From positions 1-64,000 of the forward strand of contig NZ_JADEYH010000006.1 in the NCBI RefSeq assembly GCF_017114865.1: a stretch of 64,000 bases of DNA. The letters are read 5' to 3'. The DNA comes from Streptomyces verrucosisporus (GTDB taxonomy: Bacteria; Actinomycetota; Actinomycetes; Streptomycetales; Streptomycetaceae). Made by a program: the position numbers and the translations under genes. The number at the start of each line of letters is the position of its first letter. The stretch's first letter is position 1. Of the stretch, positions 24,135 to 36,093 are shown piece after piece. The notes under the pieces are model-generated. The model was given only the letters and a program-made list of their open reading frames with translations, had not been told where the DNA came from and searched no databases.

Positions 24135-25436
24135 GTGTCCACCCCTCACGACTTCATAGCCATCGGACTGGGCCCCTTCAACCTGGGGCTGGCCTGCCTG
24201 ACCGAGCCGGTCGACGACCTCGACGGGCTCTTCCTGGAGAGCCGCCCGGAGTTCGACTGGCACCCCGGCATGCTGCTGGACGGCGTCACCCTGCAGACGC
24301 CCTTCATGGCCGACCTGGTGACCATGGCCGACCCCACCTCCCCCTACTCCTTCCTCAACTACCTCAAGCAGTCCGGGCGCCTGTACCAGTTCTACATCCG
24401 CGAGAGCTTCTATCCGCTGCGCGCCGAGTACAACGCCTACTGCCGCTGGGCCGCCGGCCGGCTGTCCAGCGTCCGCTTCGGCCGCGAGGTCACAGCCGTC
24501 TCCCACGACGAGGCCGAGGGCCTGTACACCGTCACCGCCCGCGACACCTCCACCGGCGAGCTCAGCGAGCACCGGGCCCGCCATCTGGTCCTGGGCACCG
24601 GCACCCCGCCGTACGTCCCCGAGTCCTGCGAGGGGCTGGGCGGCGACGTGGTCCACAACTCCCGCTACCTGGAGCACAAGAGGGCGCTCCAGGCCAGGAA
24701 GAGCATCACCGTCGTGGGCAGTGGGCAGAGCGCCGCCGAGATCTACCACGACCTGCTCTCGGAGATCGACACCCACGGCTACCGCCTGAACTGGGTCACC
24801 CGCTCCCCGCGGTTCTTCCCGCTGGAGTACACCAAGCTGACCCTGGAGATGACCTCCCCCGACTACATCGACTACTTCCACGCCCTGCCCGAGACCACCC
24901 GGCACCGGCTGGAGAGCGAGCAGAAGGGCCTGTTCAAGGGCATCAACGAGGCTCTGATCAACGACATCTTCGACCTGCTGTACGCCAAGAGCGCCGCCGG
25001 CCCCGTCCCCACCCGGCTGCTGACCAACACCGCGCTGACCTCCGCCTCCCACGACGAGGCCAGCGGCACCTACACCCTGGGCCTGCACCAGGTCGAACAG
25101 GACGAGGAGTTCACCCTCACCACCGAGGGCCTGGTCCTGGCCACCGGCTACCGCCACCGCGTCCCCGCCTTCCTGGACGGGATCCGCGACCGCCTCCGCT
25201 TCGACTCCTCGGGCCGCTTCGACGTCGCCCGCAACTACAGCGTCGACGTCACCGGCCGCGGCGTCTTCCTGCAGAACGGCGCCGTCCACACCCACAGCGT
25301 CACCTCGCCGGACCTGGGCATGGGCCCGTACCGCAACTCCTGGATCATCCGCGACATCCTCGGCCACGAGGTCTACCCCGTGGAGAAGTCCATCACCTTC
25401 CAGGACTTCGGCGCCCCCGAGGGAGGTATCGCGTGA
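24135..25436 (+). CDS. desB: Cadaverine N-hydroxylase DesB
   Basis: 433 residues from a GTG. FAD motif [15 protein letters not shown] at the start, NADPH motif [16 protein letters not shown] near 195, and the [12 protein letters not shown] motif near 335, all typical of L-lysine/L-ornithine N-hydroxylating flavin monooxygenases. DesB uses NADPH and oxygen to convert cadaverine to N-hydroxycadaverine. desC begins within its stop codon (GTGA overlap), so the two are translationally coupled. Confidence 0.95.
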   Translation: MSTPHDFIAIGLGPFNLGLACLTEPVDDLDGLFLESRPEFDWHPGMLLDGVTLQTPFMADLVTMADPTSPYSFLNYLKQSGRLYQFYIRESFYPLRAEYNAYCRWAAGRLSSVRFGREVTAVSHDEAEGLYTVTARDTSTGELSEHRARHLVLGTGTPPYVPESCEGLGGDVVHNSRYLEHKRALQARKSITVVGSGQSAAEIYHDLLSEIDTHGYRLNWVTRSPRFFPLEYTKLTLEMTSPDYIDYFHALPETTRHRLESEQKGLFKGINEALINDIFDLLYAKSAAGPVPTRLLTNTALTSASHDEASGTYTLGLHQVEQDEEFTLTTEGLVLATGYRHRVPAFLDGIRDRLRFDSSGRFDVARNYSVDVTGRGVFLQNGAVHTHSVTSPDLGMGPYRNSWIIRDILGHEVYPVEKSITFQDFGAPEGGIA

Positions 25437-26005
25437 GCGACGTCCTCTTCCACCGCGAGGACCGCGAGCTGGGGGGGTTCTCCGTGGTCGCCCTCGATCC
25501 CGCCGCCGACGCGCCCCTGCTGCACTCCTGGGTGACCCACCCCAAGGCCGTGTACTGGATGATGCAGGACGCCGACGAGCGGCAGGTCGCCGACGAGTAC
25601 CGGCGGATCGCCGAACACCCGCACCACGAAGCCTTCCTGGGCCTGCACCGCGGCAGCCCGGCCTTCCTCGTCGAGCGCTACGACCCCGCGCACGTGGAGC
25701 TGGCCGGGCTGTACGACCACCGGGCGGGCGACGTCGGGATGCACTTCCTCACCGCGCCGTCCGACACCCCGGTCCGCGGGTTCACCCTCGCCGTCATCAC
25801 CACGGTGATGGCGATGCTCTTCGACGACCCGGCCACCCGCCGCGTGGTCGTCGAGCCCGACGCCCGCAACACCGCCGTGCACGCCCTCAACGCCGCCGTC
25901 GGCTTCGAGGTCGCCGGCACGATCGCCAAGCCGGAGAAGGAGGCCCTGCTGAGCTTCTGCACCCGCGAGAGCTTCGAGGCCGCCACACGAGGAGCCGCCC
26001 TGTGA
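25433..26005 (+). CDS. desC: Hydroxycadaverine N-acyltransferase DesC
   Basis: 190 residues. GNAT fold of the siderophore acyltransferase class (IucB/AlcB-like): [44 protein letters not shown] and the acyl-CoA region [21 protein letters not shown]. DesC transfers succinyl, acetyl or other acyl groups from CoA to N-hydroxycadaverine; tolerance of DesC for different acyl-CoAs is known and underlies desferrioxamine variety. GTGA overlaps at both ends couple it to desB and desD. Confidence 0.95.
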   Translation: MSDVLFHREDRELGGFSVVALDPAADAPLLHSWVTHPKAVYWMMQDADERQVADEYRRIAEHPHHEAFLGLHRGSPAFLVERYDPAHVELAGLYDHRAGDVGMHFLTAPSDTPVRGFTLAVITTVMAMLFDDPATRRVVVEPDARNTAVHALNAAVGFEVAGTIAKPEKEALLSFCTRESFEAATRGAAL

Positions 26006-27849
26006 CCGCCGCCTTCCCCCACGCCGTGCCGCAGCCCGGTCCGCAGTCCGATCCGCACCGGGCCGTGGCCCATCTGACCCCCGGCAACTGGGACACCGCC
26101 GTACGGCTGCTGCTGCGCAAGGCCCTGTCGGAGTTCTCCCACGAGCGCCTGCTGGTCCCCGCCGAACTGGGCGGCGGACGCTACGCCGTCACCGGCGGCG
26201 GGGACGGGGACGGCCGCGAGGGGACCGAGTACCGCTTCACGGCCCGCCTGATGGCGCTCGACCACTGGCAGATCGACGCCGGCAGCATCACCCGCCACCG
26301 CGGCGACACCGAACTTCCCCTGGACGCCTTCGCGTTCTTCACCGAGTTCCGCGGCGCCCTGGGCCTGAGCGACGAGATCCTGCCCGTCTACCTGGAGGAG
26401 ATCAGCTCCACCCTGGCGAGCACCGCGTACAAACTGGCGAAGGAGCCGGTCACCGCCGCCGAGCTGGCCGGCTCCGGTTTCCAGGCGATCGAGACCGGTA
26501 TGACCGAGGGTCATCCCTGCTTCGTCGCCAACAACGGCCGCCTGGGCTTCGGGATCCACGAGTACCTGGCCTACGCGCCCGAGACCGCGGCCCCGGTACG
26601 GCTGCTGTGGGTGGCCGCCCACAGCGACCACACCACCTTCACCTGCTCGGCCGACACCGACTACCGCACACTGCTGCGCGCCGAACTCGGCGAGGCCGCC
26701 CTGGACCGGTTCGACTCCGTCCTGCGCGGCCAGGGCCTGGACCCGGCGGACTACCTGCTGATCCCCGTCCACCCCTGGCAGTGGTGGAACAAGCTCGCCG
26801 TGACCTTCTCCGCCGAGGTCGCCCAGCGCCGGATCGTGCTGCTGGGCGAGGGCGAGGACGAGTACCTGGCCCAGCAGTCCATCCGCACCTTCTTCAACAC
26901 CTCAGCGCCGGGCAAGCACTACGTCAAGACGGCCCTGTCCGTGCTGAACATGGGCTTCATGCGGGGTCTGTCGGCGGCCTACATGGAGGCCACCCCCGCC
27001 ATCAACGACTGGCTGGCCGACCTGGTGGCCAAGGACCCCGTACTGCGCGCCACCGGGCTGGAGATCATCCGCGAACGCGCCGCCGTCGGCTACCGCCACC
27101 CCGGCTACGAGGCCGCCACCGACCGCTACTCGCCCTACCGCAAGATGCTCGCGGCCCTGTGGCGCGAGAGCCCCGTCCCCGCCCTGGAGGAGGGGGAGCG
27201 CCTGGCCACCATGGCGTCCCTGCTCCACACCGACACCGAGGGGGGCTCGCTGGCCGCCGCGCTGATCGAGCGCTCGGGCCTGACCCCCGAGGTCTGGCTG
27301 GGCCGCTACCTGGACGCCTACCTCACCCCGCTGCTGCACAGCTTCTACGCCTACGACCTGGCGTACATGCCGCACGGCGAGAACGTCATCCTCGTCCTGG
27401 AGGACGACACGGTGGCGCGGGCGGTGTTCAAGGACATCGCCGAGGAGATCGTCGTGATGGACTCCGGCGTGGAGCTGCCGCCCGAGGTGGAGCGCGTCCG
27501 CGCCGAGACACCCGAGGACATGCGGCTGCTGGCGATCCTCACCGACGTCTTCGACTGCTTCCTGCGCCACCTCGGCGCGATCCTCGCCGACCGGGGCGTG
27601 CTGAGCGAGGACGCCTTCTGGCGCACCGTCGCCGAGGCGGTGGTCCGCTACCAGGAGTCCGTGCCGGAGCTGGCCGGGCGGTTCGAGCGGTACGACATCT
27701 TCGCCGAGGAGTTCGCGCTGTCCTGCCTCAACCGGCTCCAGCTGCGCGACAACCGGCAGATGGTGGACCTGGCGGACCCCTCCGGCGCGCTCCAGCTCGT
27801 CGGCAGCCTGAGGAACCCCATCGCCCCCTACGCCCCGGGGAGGGCCTGA
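26002..27849 (+). CDS. desD: Desferrioxamine synthetase DesD (NIS synthetase)
   Basis: 615 residues, the usual length for the NRPS-independent siderophore (IucA/IucC) family. Visible motifs: EGHPCFVANNGRLGFG, LIPVHPWQWWNK, STSAPGKHYVKTALS-like region (NTSAPGKHYVKTALS), YRHPGYEA and the thumb/active-site motif YMPHGENVILVLED. DesD adenylates the succinyl group and joins N-succinyl-N-hydroxycadaverine units into desferrioxamine E or B using ATP. GTG overlaps the desC stop. Confidence 0.95.
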   Translation: MTAAFPHAVPQPGPQSDPHRAVAHLTPGNWDTAVRLLLRKALSEFSHERLLVPAELGGGRYAVTGGGDGDGREGTEYRFTARLMALDHWQIDAGSITRHRGDTELPLDAFAFFTEFRGALGLSDEILPVYLEEISSTLASTAYKLAKEPVTAAELAGSGFQAIETGMTEGHPCFVANNGRLGFGIHEYLAYAPETAAPVRLLWVAAHSDHTTFTCSADTDYRTLLRAELGEAALDRFDSVLRGQGLDPADYLLIPVHPWQWWNKLAVTFSAEVAQRRIVLLGEGEDEYLAQQSIRTFFNTSAPGKHYVKTALSVLNMGFMRGLSAAYMEATPAINDWLADLVAKDPVLRATGLEIIRERAAVGYRHPGYEAATDRYSPYRKMLAALWRESPVPALEEGERLATMASLLHTDTEGGSLAAALIERSGLTPEVWLGRYLDAYLTPLLHSFYAYDLAYMPHGENVILVLEDDTVARAVFKDIAEEIVVMDSGVELPPEVERVRAETPEDMRLLAILTDVFDCFLRHLGAILADRGVLSEDAFWRTVAEAVVRYQESVPELAGRFERYDIFAEEFALSCLNRLQLRDNRQMVDLADPSGALQLVGSLRNPIAPYAPGRA

Positions 27850-27855
27850 CCCACC

Positions 27856-29403
27856 GTGGTGACGACCGACCCGGTCACCGGCGCCGGCCCGGCGCCCGGT
27901 CCCGCACCCGATCCGGCGGCGGCCGGACCGCCCGGAGGGCACCCCGCACGCTGGGCGATCCTGGCCGTGGTCTGCCTGGCCGAGCTCGTCGTGGTGCTCG
28001 ACAACACCGTGCTCAACGTGGCGATCCCGTCGCTGACCGGCGAGCTGGGCGCGTCCACCGCCGACATCCAGTGGATGATCAACGCCTACGCCCTGGTGCA
28101 GGCGGGCCTGCTGCTCGCGGCGGGCAACGCCGCCGACCGCTACGGACGCAAGCGGATGCTGCTGGCCGGGCTGGCCCTGTTCGGGGCCGGCTCGCTGGCG
28201 GCGGGGCTCGCCTCCTCCGCCGCCCAGCTCATCGCGGCCCGCGCGGGCATGGGCGTGGGCGCGGCGCTGCTGCTGACGACCACCCTCGCCGTCGTCATGC
28301 AGGTCTTCGACGCGAGCGAGCGGCCCAGGGCCATCGGCCTGTGGGCCGCCGTCAACGCCCTGGGTTTCGCCTCCGGGCCGGTCGTCGGCGGGCTGGTGCT
28401 CAGCCACTACTGGTGGGGTGCGGTCTTCCTGATCAACATCCCGGTGGTGCTTATCGGCCTGATCGCCGTGGCGGTCCTCGTCCCCGAGAGCCGCGACCCG
28501 CGCGGCGGCCGCCTCGACCTGCCGGGCCTGGTGCTCTCCGTCACCGGCATGACCTGTGTGGTCTACGCCGTCATCGCCGGGCCGGAGGAGGGCTGGGGCT
28601 CTCCCCGCATCCTGGTGCCGGCCGTGCTGGGCGCCGCCGTGCTGGCGCTCTTCCTGCGCTGGGAGCGGCACACGGACCATCCGATGCTGGACCCGGCCCT
28701 GTTCCGCAGCCGCCGCTTCACCGGGGCGGTGACGGGTGTCGTGCTGATCACCTTCGGCAGCGGCGGTGCCCTGTACCTGCTCACGCAGCAGTTCCAGTTC
28801 GTCCGCGGCGACAGCCCGCTCCAGGCGGGTATGGCCGTGGCGCCCTTCGCGCTGACGGTGGTGCTGGTGAACTTCACCGGTGTCTCCGCACGGCTGATCA
28901 CGCGCTTCGGCCTGCCGGTGATGATCGCCTCGGGCATGGCCGTGATGGCGGCCGGCCTCGCGGTCGTCGCCCTCGTCGGCGGCGGGGGCTACGGCGGGAT
29001 CCTGTTCGGCCTGGTGCTGATGGGGGCTGGCTGCGGCTGCGCCAACCCGGCCATCGCCGAGGCCGTCATGAGCTCGATCCCCAGGGAGAAGGCGGGCGCG
29101 GGGGCCGGTGTCAACGGCACCCTCACGGAGATGGGCGCCGGTCTGGGCGTCGCCGTCCTGGGAGCGGTCCTGGCCTCCCGGTTCGCCGCCCTGCTGCCGG
29201 ACTCGGCCGGCACCGCGCGGTCGCTGCCCGCCGCGCTGGCCCGGGTCTCCCGGGAGGCGGATCTGGCCGCGGTCGCCGAGGCGTTCGCCTCCGGCCTGCG
29301 GACCGGGCAGCTGGCCGGCGCCGCGGCGGTCCTCGCGGGCGGCTGCGCGGCCGGTCTGCTGCTGGGCCGCGCCGGGCGGTCCGGCGCCGGGAAGGGGAGC
29401 TGA
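27856..29403 (+). CDS. MFS transporter, DHA2 (14-helix) family; putative desferrioxamine exporter
   Basis: 515 residues with about 14 hydrophobic segments. Motif A-like GNAADRYGRKRMLLAGLALFGAGS and motif C-like region (GFASGPVVGGLVLSHYWWGAVFLINIPV) mark the drug:H+ antiporter-2 group. It begins seven bases after desD with GGAGGG upstream and a GTG start (a second GTG three bases later is possible). Position within the des operon suggests export of desferrioxamine through the plasma membrane; no exporter is part of the basic desEFABCD set, so this is inference. Confidence 0.88.
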   Translation: MVTTDPVTGAGPAPGPAPDPAAAGPPGGHPARWAILAVVCLAELVVVLDNTVLNVAIPSLTGELGASTADIQWMINAYALVQAGLLLAAGNAADRYGRKRMLLAGLALFGAGSLAAGLASSAAQLIAARAGMGVGAALLLTTTLAVVMQVFDASERPRAIGLWAAVNALGFASGPVVGGLVLSHYWWGAVFLINIPVVLIGLIAVAVLVPESRDPRGGRLDLPGLVLSVTGMTCVVYAVIAGPEEGWGSPRILVPAVLGAAVLALFLRWERHTDHPMLDPALFRSRRFTGAVTGVVLITFGSGGALYLLTQQFQFVRGDSPLQAGMAVAPFALTVVLVNFTGVSARLITRFGLPVMIASGMAVMAAGLAVVALVGGGGYGGILFGLVLMGAGCGCANPAIAEAVMSSIPREKAGAGAGVNGTLTEMGAGLGVAVLGAVLASRFAALLPDSAGTARSLPAALARVSREADLAAVAEAFASGLRTGQLAGAAAVLAGGCAAGLLLGRAGRSGAGKGS

Positions 29404-29405
29404 GC

Positions 29406-31625
29406 ATGGCCGTGAGGGTCTACCGGGACGCCTGGGGCGTACCGCATCTGCGCGCGGACGGCGCGGACGAGCTGGCGTACGCCCAGGGACGCAACGCGGC
29501 GGCCGACCGCGCCTGGCAGATCGAGGTCGAGCGGCACCGCGCGCAGGGCACCACCGCGTCGTTCCTCGGCGCGGAGGCCGTCTCCTGGGACCGGTTCGCG
29601 CGGCGGGTGCGGCTGGAGGACACCGCCCGGCGGTGCATGGAGGCCCTGGAGCGCGAGGATCCCGGCACCGCCGCCTGGGTCCGCTCCTACGTCGACGGGG
29701 TCAACGACGGGCTGGCGGAAGGGGCCGCCCGGGCCCCGGAGTTCGCCGCCACCGGCCTGGCCCCCGGCCGCTGGCGGCCGTGGACGCCGCTGGGCGTCTG
29801 GCTGTCGGCGCACATCCTGTTCGCGGGCTTCCCGGCCAAGCTCTGGCGCGACGCCGTCGCCCGCCGGCTCGGCCCCGAGTGGGTGGGGGTGTTCGCCACC
29901 GACGGGCCCGGCACCTCCGGCAGCAACGGCTGGCTCGTTCCGGCGGAGCGCACCACCACGGGTTCCGCGATCGTCGCGGGCGACCCCCACCGGTTCATCG
30001 AGGCCCCGGGGGTCTACCAGCAGATCCGGCTGGCCTGCCCGGAGTTCGACGTCATCGGCCTCGCCGTCCCCGGCGTCCCCGGCATCGCCCACTTCGGCCA
30101 CGCCGGCCGGGTGGCCTGGGCCATCACCAACGCCATGGCCGACTACCAGGACCTCTACCGCGAACGGCTGCGGCGCACCGGGCCGGGCGGGGAACGGGTG
30201 GAGGCGCTGGGACCGGACGGGTGGCGGCCCGCCGAGCGCCGCGTGGAGACGATCGAGGTGGCCGGCGGCGAGCCCGTGACGGTCGAGGTGATCGAGACCG
30301 AGCGCGGGCCCGTCATAGCCGACGGTGACGAGGCGGCGCACTGGGCGGATCCGGGCCTCCCGGTACAGGACTCCCCGGCTCATGGCTCCTCCGCCCCCGG
30401 TGCCCCGGTCCCGGAGGTCTTCGGCGCGCTCTCCCTGCGCCACCCCCCTCGGGTGAGCGCGGACCTCGGCTTCGGTGTGCTTCCCGCCCTGCTGCGGGCC
30501 CGCTCCGTCACCGACGTCGACCGTGCCCTGGACGGCTGGGTGGAGCCCGTCAACGTCGTCCTCGCCGCCGACACCGCGGGCGGGACGCTGCACCGGGTGG
30601 CGGGCGCCGTTCCCGTGCGCCATCCGGACAACCGGATACAGGTCGTGCCCGCCTGGGAGCCCCGGCACGCCTGGCGGGCCCGGTACGGGCCGATGCCGCG
30701 CGAACGCGTGGAGGGCGTCGCGGTCATGGCCAACCAGCGCGGCATCGCCGGACCCCTCGGTGTGGAGTTCGCGCCGCCGCACCGGGCCGAACGCATCCGG
30801 GAGCTGCTGGCGGAGCGGGCCGTGTGGTCCGCGAAGGACATGGCGGCCGTCCACCGCGACACCCTGCTGGCCTCGGCCGCGCCCCTGCTGGACCTGCTGG
30901 CGCGTACCGGCCCCGGGGAACTGGGGCCGGACGCACGGCGGTTGCGGGAGCGGCTGCTGGACTGGGACCGCCGTATGGACGCCGACAGCGTGGGCGCCGC
31001 CTCCTTCGCCGCCGTGCGCACCGCTACGGTCAGGCTGCTGGCGCAGCATCCGCTGCTGCGGCCGCTGGCGGAGCCGCCGCCCGCGCCGGAGGTCTTCCGT
31101 CCCTGGCTCGCGCTCGTACCCCGTGTCGGATACGCCCTGGAGCACCTGCTGACCACGGACCGGCTGCCGCTCGCGGACCGGGCCGGGGCCGTACGGGCGG
31201 CCGTCGAGGAGGTGGCGGCCGGCGAGGCCGCCGTCCAGGGCCCTCCGGCGCGGTGGGGCGACGCCCACCGGCTCGCGCCCTGGCAGGCGCTGCCGGCCGA
31301 TCCCGGCGAGCCCTGGCCCTCCCTGGCGGGCGACCACGACTGCGTGCTGGCCACCTCCAGCGTTCCCGGGGTCACCGATCTCAGCGCCCGCGCCTCCGCC
31401 GCCCGCTACGTGTGGGACCTCGCCCGCCGCGAGGACAGCGCCTGGGTGGTGCCGCTCGGCGCCTCGGGCGTGCCCGGGGACCCGCACCACCGCGACCAGC
31501 TTTCGCTGTGGGCGCGCTGCGAGCTGGTCCCGGTCGTCACCGACTGGGGCCAGCTCACCGAGGAGCCCGCCGCGCCGCCGGTACCATCCGTACCGTCCGC
31601 AGCCTCCGACCGAGGAGAGAAGTGA
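29406..31625 (+). CDS. Penicillin-acylase-family (Ntn-hydrolase) protein, cytoplasmic
   Basis: 739 residues, close to the usual size. The N-terminal alpha part begins VYRDAWGVPHLRADGADELAYAQGRNAAADRAWQIE. The expected autocleavage site is GTSGSNGWLVP (~Ser178), with serine as the beta-chain nucleophile, followed by AGDPHRFIEAPGVYQQIRL. Later parts contain the substrate-pocket and Asn regions (VAWAITNAMADYQDLYRE). There is no signal peptide, whereas classical penicillin acylases are exported, so it should act inside the cell. It starts two bases after the MFS gene and overlaps the next by GTGA. Extended des clusters with such a gene have been described, as I recall, under the name desG, and linked to arylated desferrioxamines. 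Function here is inferred. Confidence 0.88.
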   Translation: MAVRVYRDAWGVPHLRADGADELAYAQGRNAAADRAWQIEVERHRAQGTTASFLGAEAVSWDRFARRVRLEDTARRCMEALEREDPGTAAWVRSYVDGVNDGLAEGAARAPEFAATGLAPGRWRPWTPLGVWLSAHILFAGFPAKLWRDAVARRLGPEWVGVFATDGPGTSGSNGWLVPAERTTTGSAIVAGDPHRFIEAPGVYQQIRLACPEFDVIGLAVPGVPGIAHFGHAGRVAWAITNAMADYQDLYRERLRRTGPGGERVEALGPDGWRPAERRVETIEVAGGEPVTVEVIETERGPVIADGDEAAHWADPGLPVQDSPAHGSSAPGAPVPEVFGALSLRHPPRVSADLGFGVLPALLRARSVTDVDRALDGWVEPVNVVLAADTAGGTLHRVAGAVPVRHPDNRIQVVPAWEPRHAWRARYGPMPRERVEGVAVMANQRGIAGPLGVEFAPPHRAERIRELLAERAVWSAKDMAAVHRDTLLASAAPLLDLLARTGPGELGPDARRLRERLLDWDRRMDADSVGAASFAAVRTATVRLLAQHPLLRPLAEPPPAPEVFRPWLALVPRVGYALEHLLTTDRLPLADRAGAVRAAVEEVAAGEAAVQGPPARWGDAHRLAPWQALPADPGEPWPSLAGDHDCVLATSSVPGVTDLSARASAARYVWDLARREDSAWVVPLGASGVPGDPHHRDQLSLWARCELVPVVTDWGQLTEEPAAPPVPSVPSAASDRGEK

Positions 31626-32260
31626 CCGACCCGGCCGCGCCCTCCGGCGCCTCCGCCCCCTCCGCGCCCTCGGCTCCCCGGTGCCGCGAGGCCGTGCACG
31701 AGGCCCGCGTCGAGGGCTTCGGCACGGTCCGCGTCGTCCCCGTGGACCCCGCCCGCGACATCGATCTGATCCACGACTGGGTGACCCGGGAGCGGGCCCG
31801 CTTCTGGGGGATGGCGGACCACACCCGCGAACAGGTCCTGGAGATCTACGAGTACCTGGACTCCCTGTCCACGCACCACGCCTACCTGATCCACCTCGAC
31901 GACCGGCCGGTCGCCCTCTTCCAGACCTACGAGCCGGACGCCGACCCGGTCGGCGAGTACTACGAGGTGCGGCCGGGGGACTACGGTCTCCATCTGATGA
32001 TCGGCCCTGCGGACGGCGGGGCGCGGCCGGGCTTCACCGGCACCCTGCTGACCGTCTTCCTGTCCCGTCTGCTGGCCGAGGACCCCGGCCGCAGGCGGAT
32101 CGTCGCCGAGCCGGACGCCCGCAACGAGAAGGCGGTATCCCGGCTGCTGCGGACCGGTTTCGTCCTCGGTCCCGAGATCGAGCTGCCGCACAAGCGGGCC
32201 CGGTTGGTCTTCCTGGACCGGGACGCCTTCCTCTCCCGCACCGACTCCCGGCCCTTCTGA
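31622..32260 (+). CDS. Second DesC-like siderophore N-acyltransferase
   Basis: 212 residues from a GTG overlapping the acylase stop. After an Ala/Ser/Pro linker (~25 residues) comes the same acyltransferase fold as DesC: LIHDWVTRERARFWGMADH (compare [18 protein letters not shown]), FQTYEPDADPVGEYYEVRPGDYGLHLMI and VAEPDARNEKAVSRLLRTGF (compare [19 protein letters not shown]). It is clearly related to DesC but diverged, suggesting a different acyl donor or acceptor. Last gene of the long des operon. In some extended des clusters a gene in this place is called desH, from memory. Cytoplasmic. Confidence 0.88.
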   Translation: MTDPAAPSGASAPSAPSAPRCREAVHEARVEGFGTVRVVPVDPARDIDLIHDWVTRERARFWGMADHTREQVLEIYEYLDSLSTHHAYLIHLDDRPVALFQTYEPDADPVGEYYEVRPGDYGLHLMIGPADGGARPGFTGTLLTVFLSRLLAEDPGRRRIVAEPDARNEKAVSRLLRTGFVLGPEIELPHKRARLVFLDRDAFLSRTDSRPF

Positions 32261-32319
32261 GGGGCCGGGCGTCCCCGGCGCGGCCCGGCTGTGCCGGTGG
32301 GTGCGGCTACGGTATCGCC

Positions 32320-32691
32320 GTGATCGATTCCGACGACGTCCGACGTATCGCGCTGTCCCTCCCGGAGACCGTGGAGAAGGAGGCGTGGAGCATGCCCACC
32401 TTCCGGGTGGCCGGGAAGATGTACATCACCGTCCCCGACGACGAGACCTCCTTCGCCGTGCGCTGCCCGCGCCATGAGCGCACCGAACTGATCGCGGCCG
32501 AGCCGGAGAAGTTCTGGGTGCCGCCCCACGAGGCGTCCTCGGCGTGGGTGCGGGTCAGGCTGGCCGCCCTGGAGGACGTCGCCGAGCTGCGGGACATTCT
32601 CGTCGACTCCTGGCGGCAGGCGGCTCCCGAGCGGCTGCTGGAGGCGCATCCGGATCTGGTGCCCGGCGGTGCGGTGGGCTCCGGGGGATAG
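32320..32691 (+). CDS. MmcQ/YjbR-family protein
   Basis: 123 residues from a GTG. Pattern DDVRRIALSLPETVEKEAWSMPTFRVAGKMYITVPDDETSFAVRCP with later FWVPPHEASSAWVRVRLAAL is the YjbR/MmcQ fold, a small DNA-binding-like domain of unknown function very common in actinobacteria. It sits 59 bases after the des operon and is probably unrelated. No signal peptide. Confidence 0.85.
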   Translation: MIDSDDVRRIALSLPETVEKEAWSMPTFRVAGKMYITVPDDETSFAVRCPRHERTELIAAEPEKFWVPPHEASSAWVRVRLAALEDVAELRDILVDSWRQAAPERLLEAHPDLVPGGAVGSGG

Positions 32692-32722
32692 TCCGGCGCC
32701 CGGCCGGCGGGCGCGGGGCCGC

Positions 32723-33340
32723 TCACCGCCGGCGGCCGGACGCCTCCGCCCCCCGTCCGCGTCCGCCGGCGCCGGTGCCCGCACCGGCGCCGCGCTGCCG
32801 CAGGACCTTCAGTGCGGTCTCGCACCACTGAAGGTTCTCGCGCTCGAACGCGATGCCGCGCAGCAGTGTGAGGTAGGGGCCCACGCGTTCGGCCCGCGCG
32901 AAGTACTCCTCCTCGGTGCGCCCGTCCAGCAGCTTGGCGCGCCCCCGCTCGTAGCGGGCCAGTTTGGCCGTCGACCACTTCAGTTGCGTCTCGACGGCGG
33001 CCCTGACCCCCTCGATGTCGCCCGCGTCGGCGCTCTGGACCTTCACCAGCAGCTCGTCGCGGATGACGGTGGGCCGGGCGAGGGCGGCGGCGGTGTAGTC
33101 GCGCAGTGCGGCGTATCCCGCCTCGGTCAGGGAGAACAGCCGCTTGTTGGGCCTGCGTTCCTGCTGGACGACGCGGGCCTCCACGAGCCCTTCCCGCTCC
33201 ATGCGCTCGAGTTCGCGGTAGAGCTGCTGGGGGGTGGCGGTCCAGAAGTCGGCGACCGAGGAGTCGAATCCCTTGGCCAGGTCCCAGCCCGACGCCTCGC
33301 CTTCCAGTAGGGCCGCCATCACCGCGTTGCGCAGAGCCAT
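32723..33340 (-). CDS. PadR-family regulator
   Basis: 205 residues. N-terminal winged helix (MALRNAVMAALLEGEASGWDLAKGFDSSVADFWTATPQQLYRELERMEREGLVEARVVQQERRPNKRLFSLTEAGYAAL) with the long PadR C-terminal helical dimer domain. The end is a Gly/Ala/Arg-rich tail. It diverges from a SnoaL-like gene across a 170-base gap and probably controls it. No ribosome site is obvious at ATG 33340, so it may be leaderless. Ligand unknown. Confidence 0.88.
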   Translation of the reverse strand: MALRNAVMAALLEGEASGWDLAKGFDSSVADFWTATPQQLYRELERMEREGLVEARVVQQERRPNKRLFSLTEAGYAALRDYTAAALARPTVIRDELLVKVQSADAGDIEGVRAAVETQLKWSTAKLARYERGRAKLLDGRTEEEYFARAERVGPYLTLLRGIAFERENLQWCETALKVLRQRGAGAGTGAGGRGRGAEASGRRR

Positions 33341-33510
33341 CCCCGTATTGGAGCACGGGGGCGACCTGCCGACAAATCGACTGTTCCGCGTCGGCTCCCC
33401 CTTCGGATCCGTGCCGGCGGGCGCGGCCCCGGCCCGGTGTGGACAGGCTCCCCGCCAGGATTTACTCTCCAACGCACCTAGTAAACTTTTTGTCTATCGA
33501 GGTGGTCGGC

Positions 33511-36029
<2,519 letters not shown>

Positions 36030-36093
36030 GACACGGGCCGGTGGCCGTCCCCGTCCGTTCCACTCCTCCCGTGCGGGGCGGGAGGGGCGGCCG

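Noticed and set aside
26607..29405. Very long open frame upstream of and continuous with the acylase gene, on the same strand
   Set aside because: It is a GC-rich shadow of desD and the MFS gene: Arg/Pro/Gly-rich text without motifs. The acylase has its own ATG and ribosome site at 29406.
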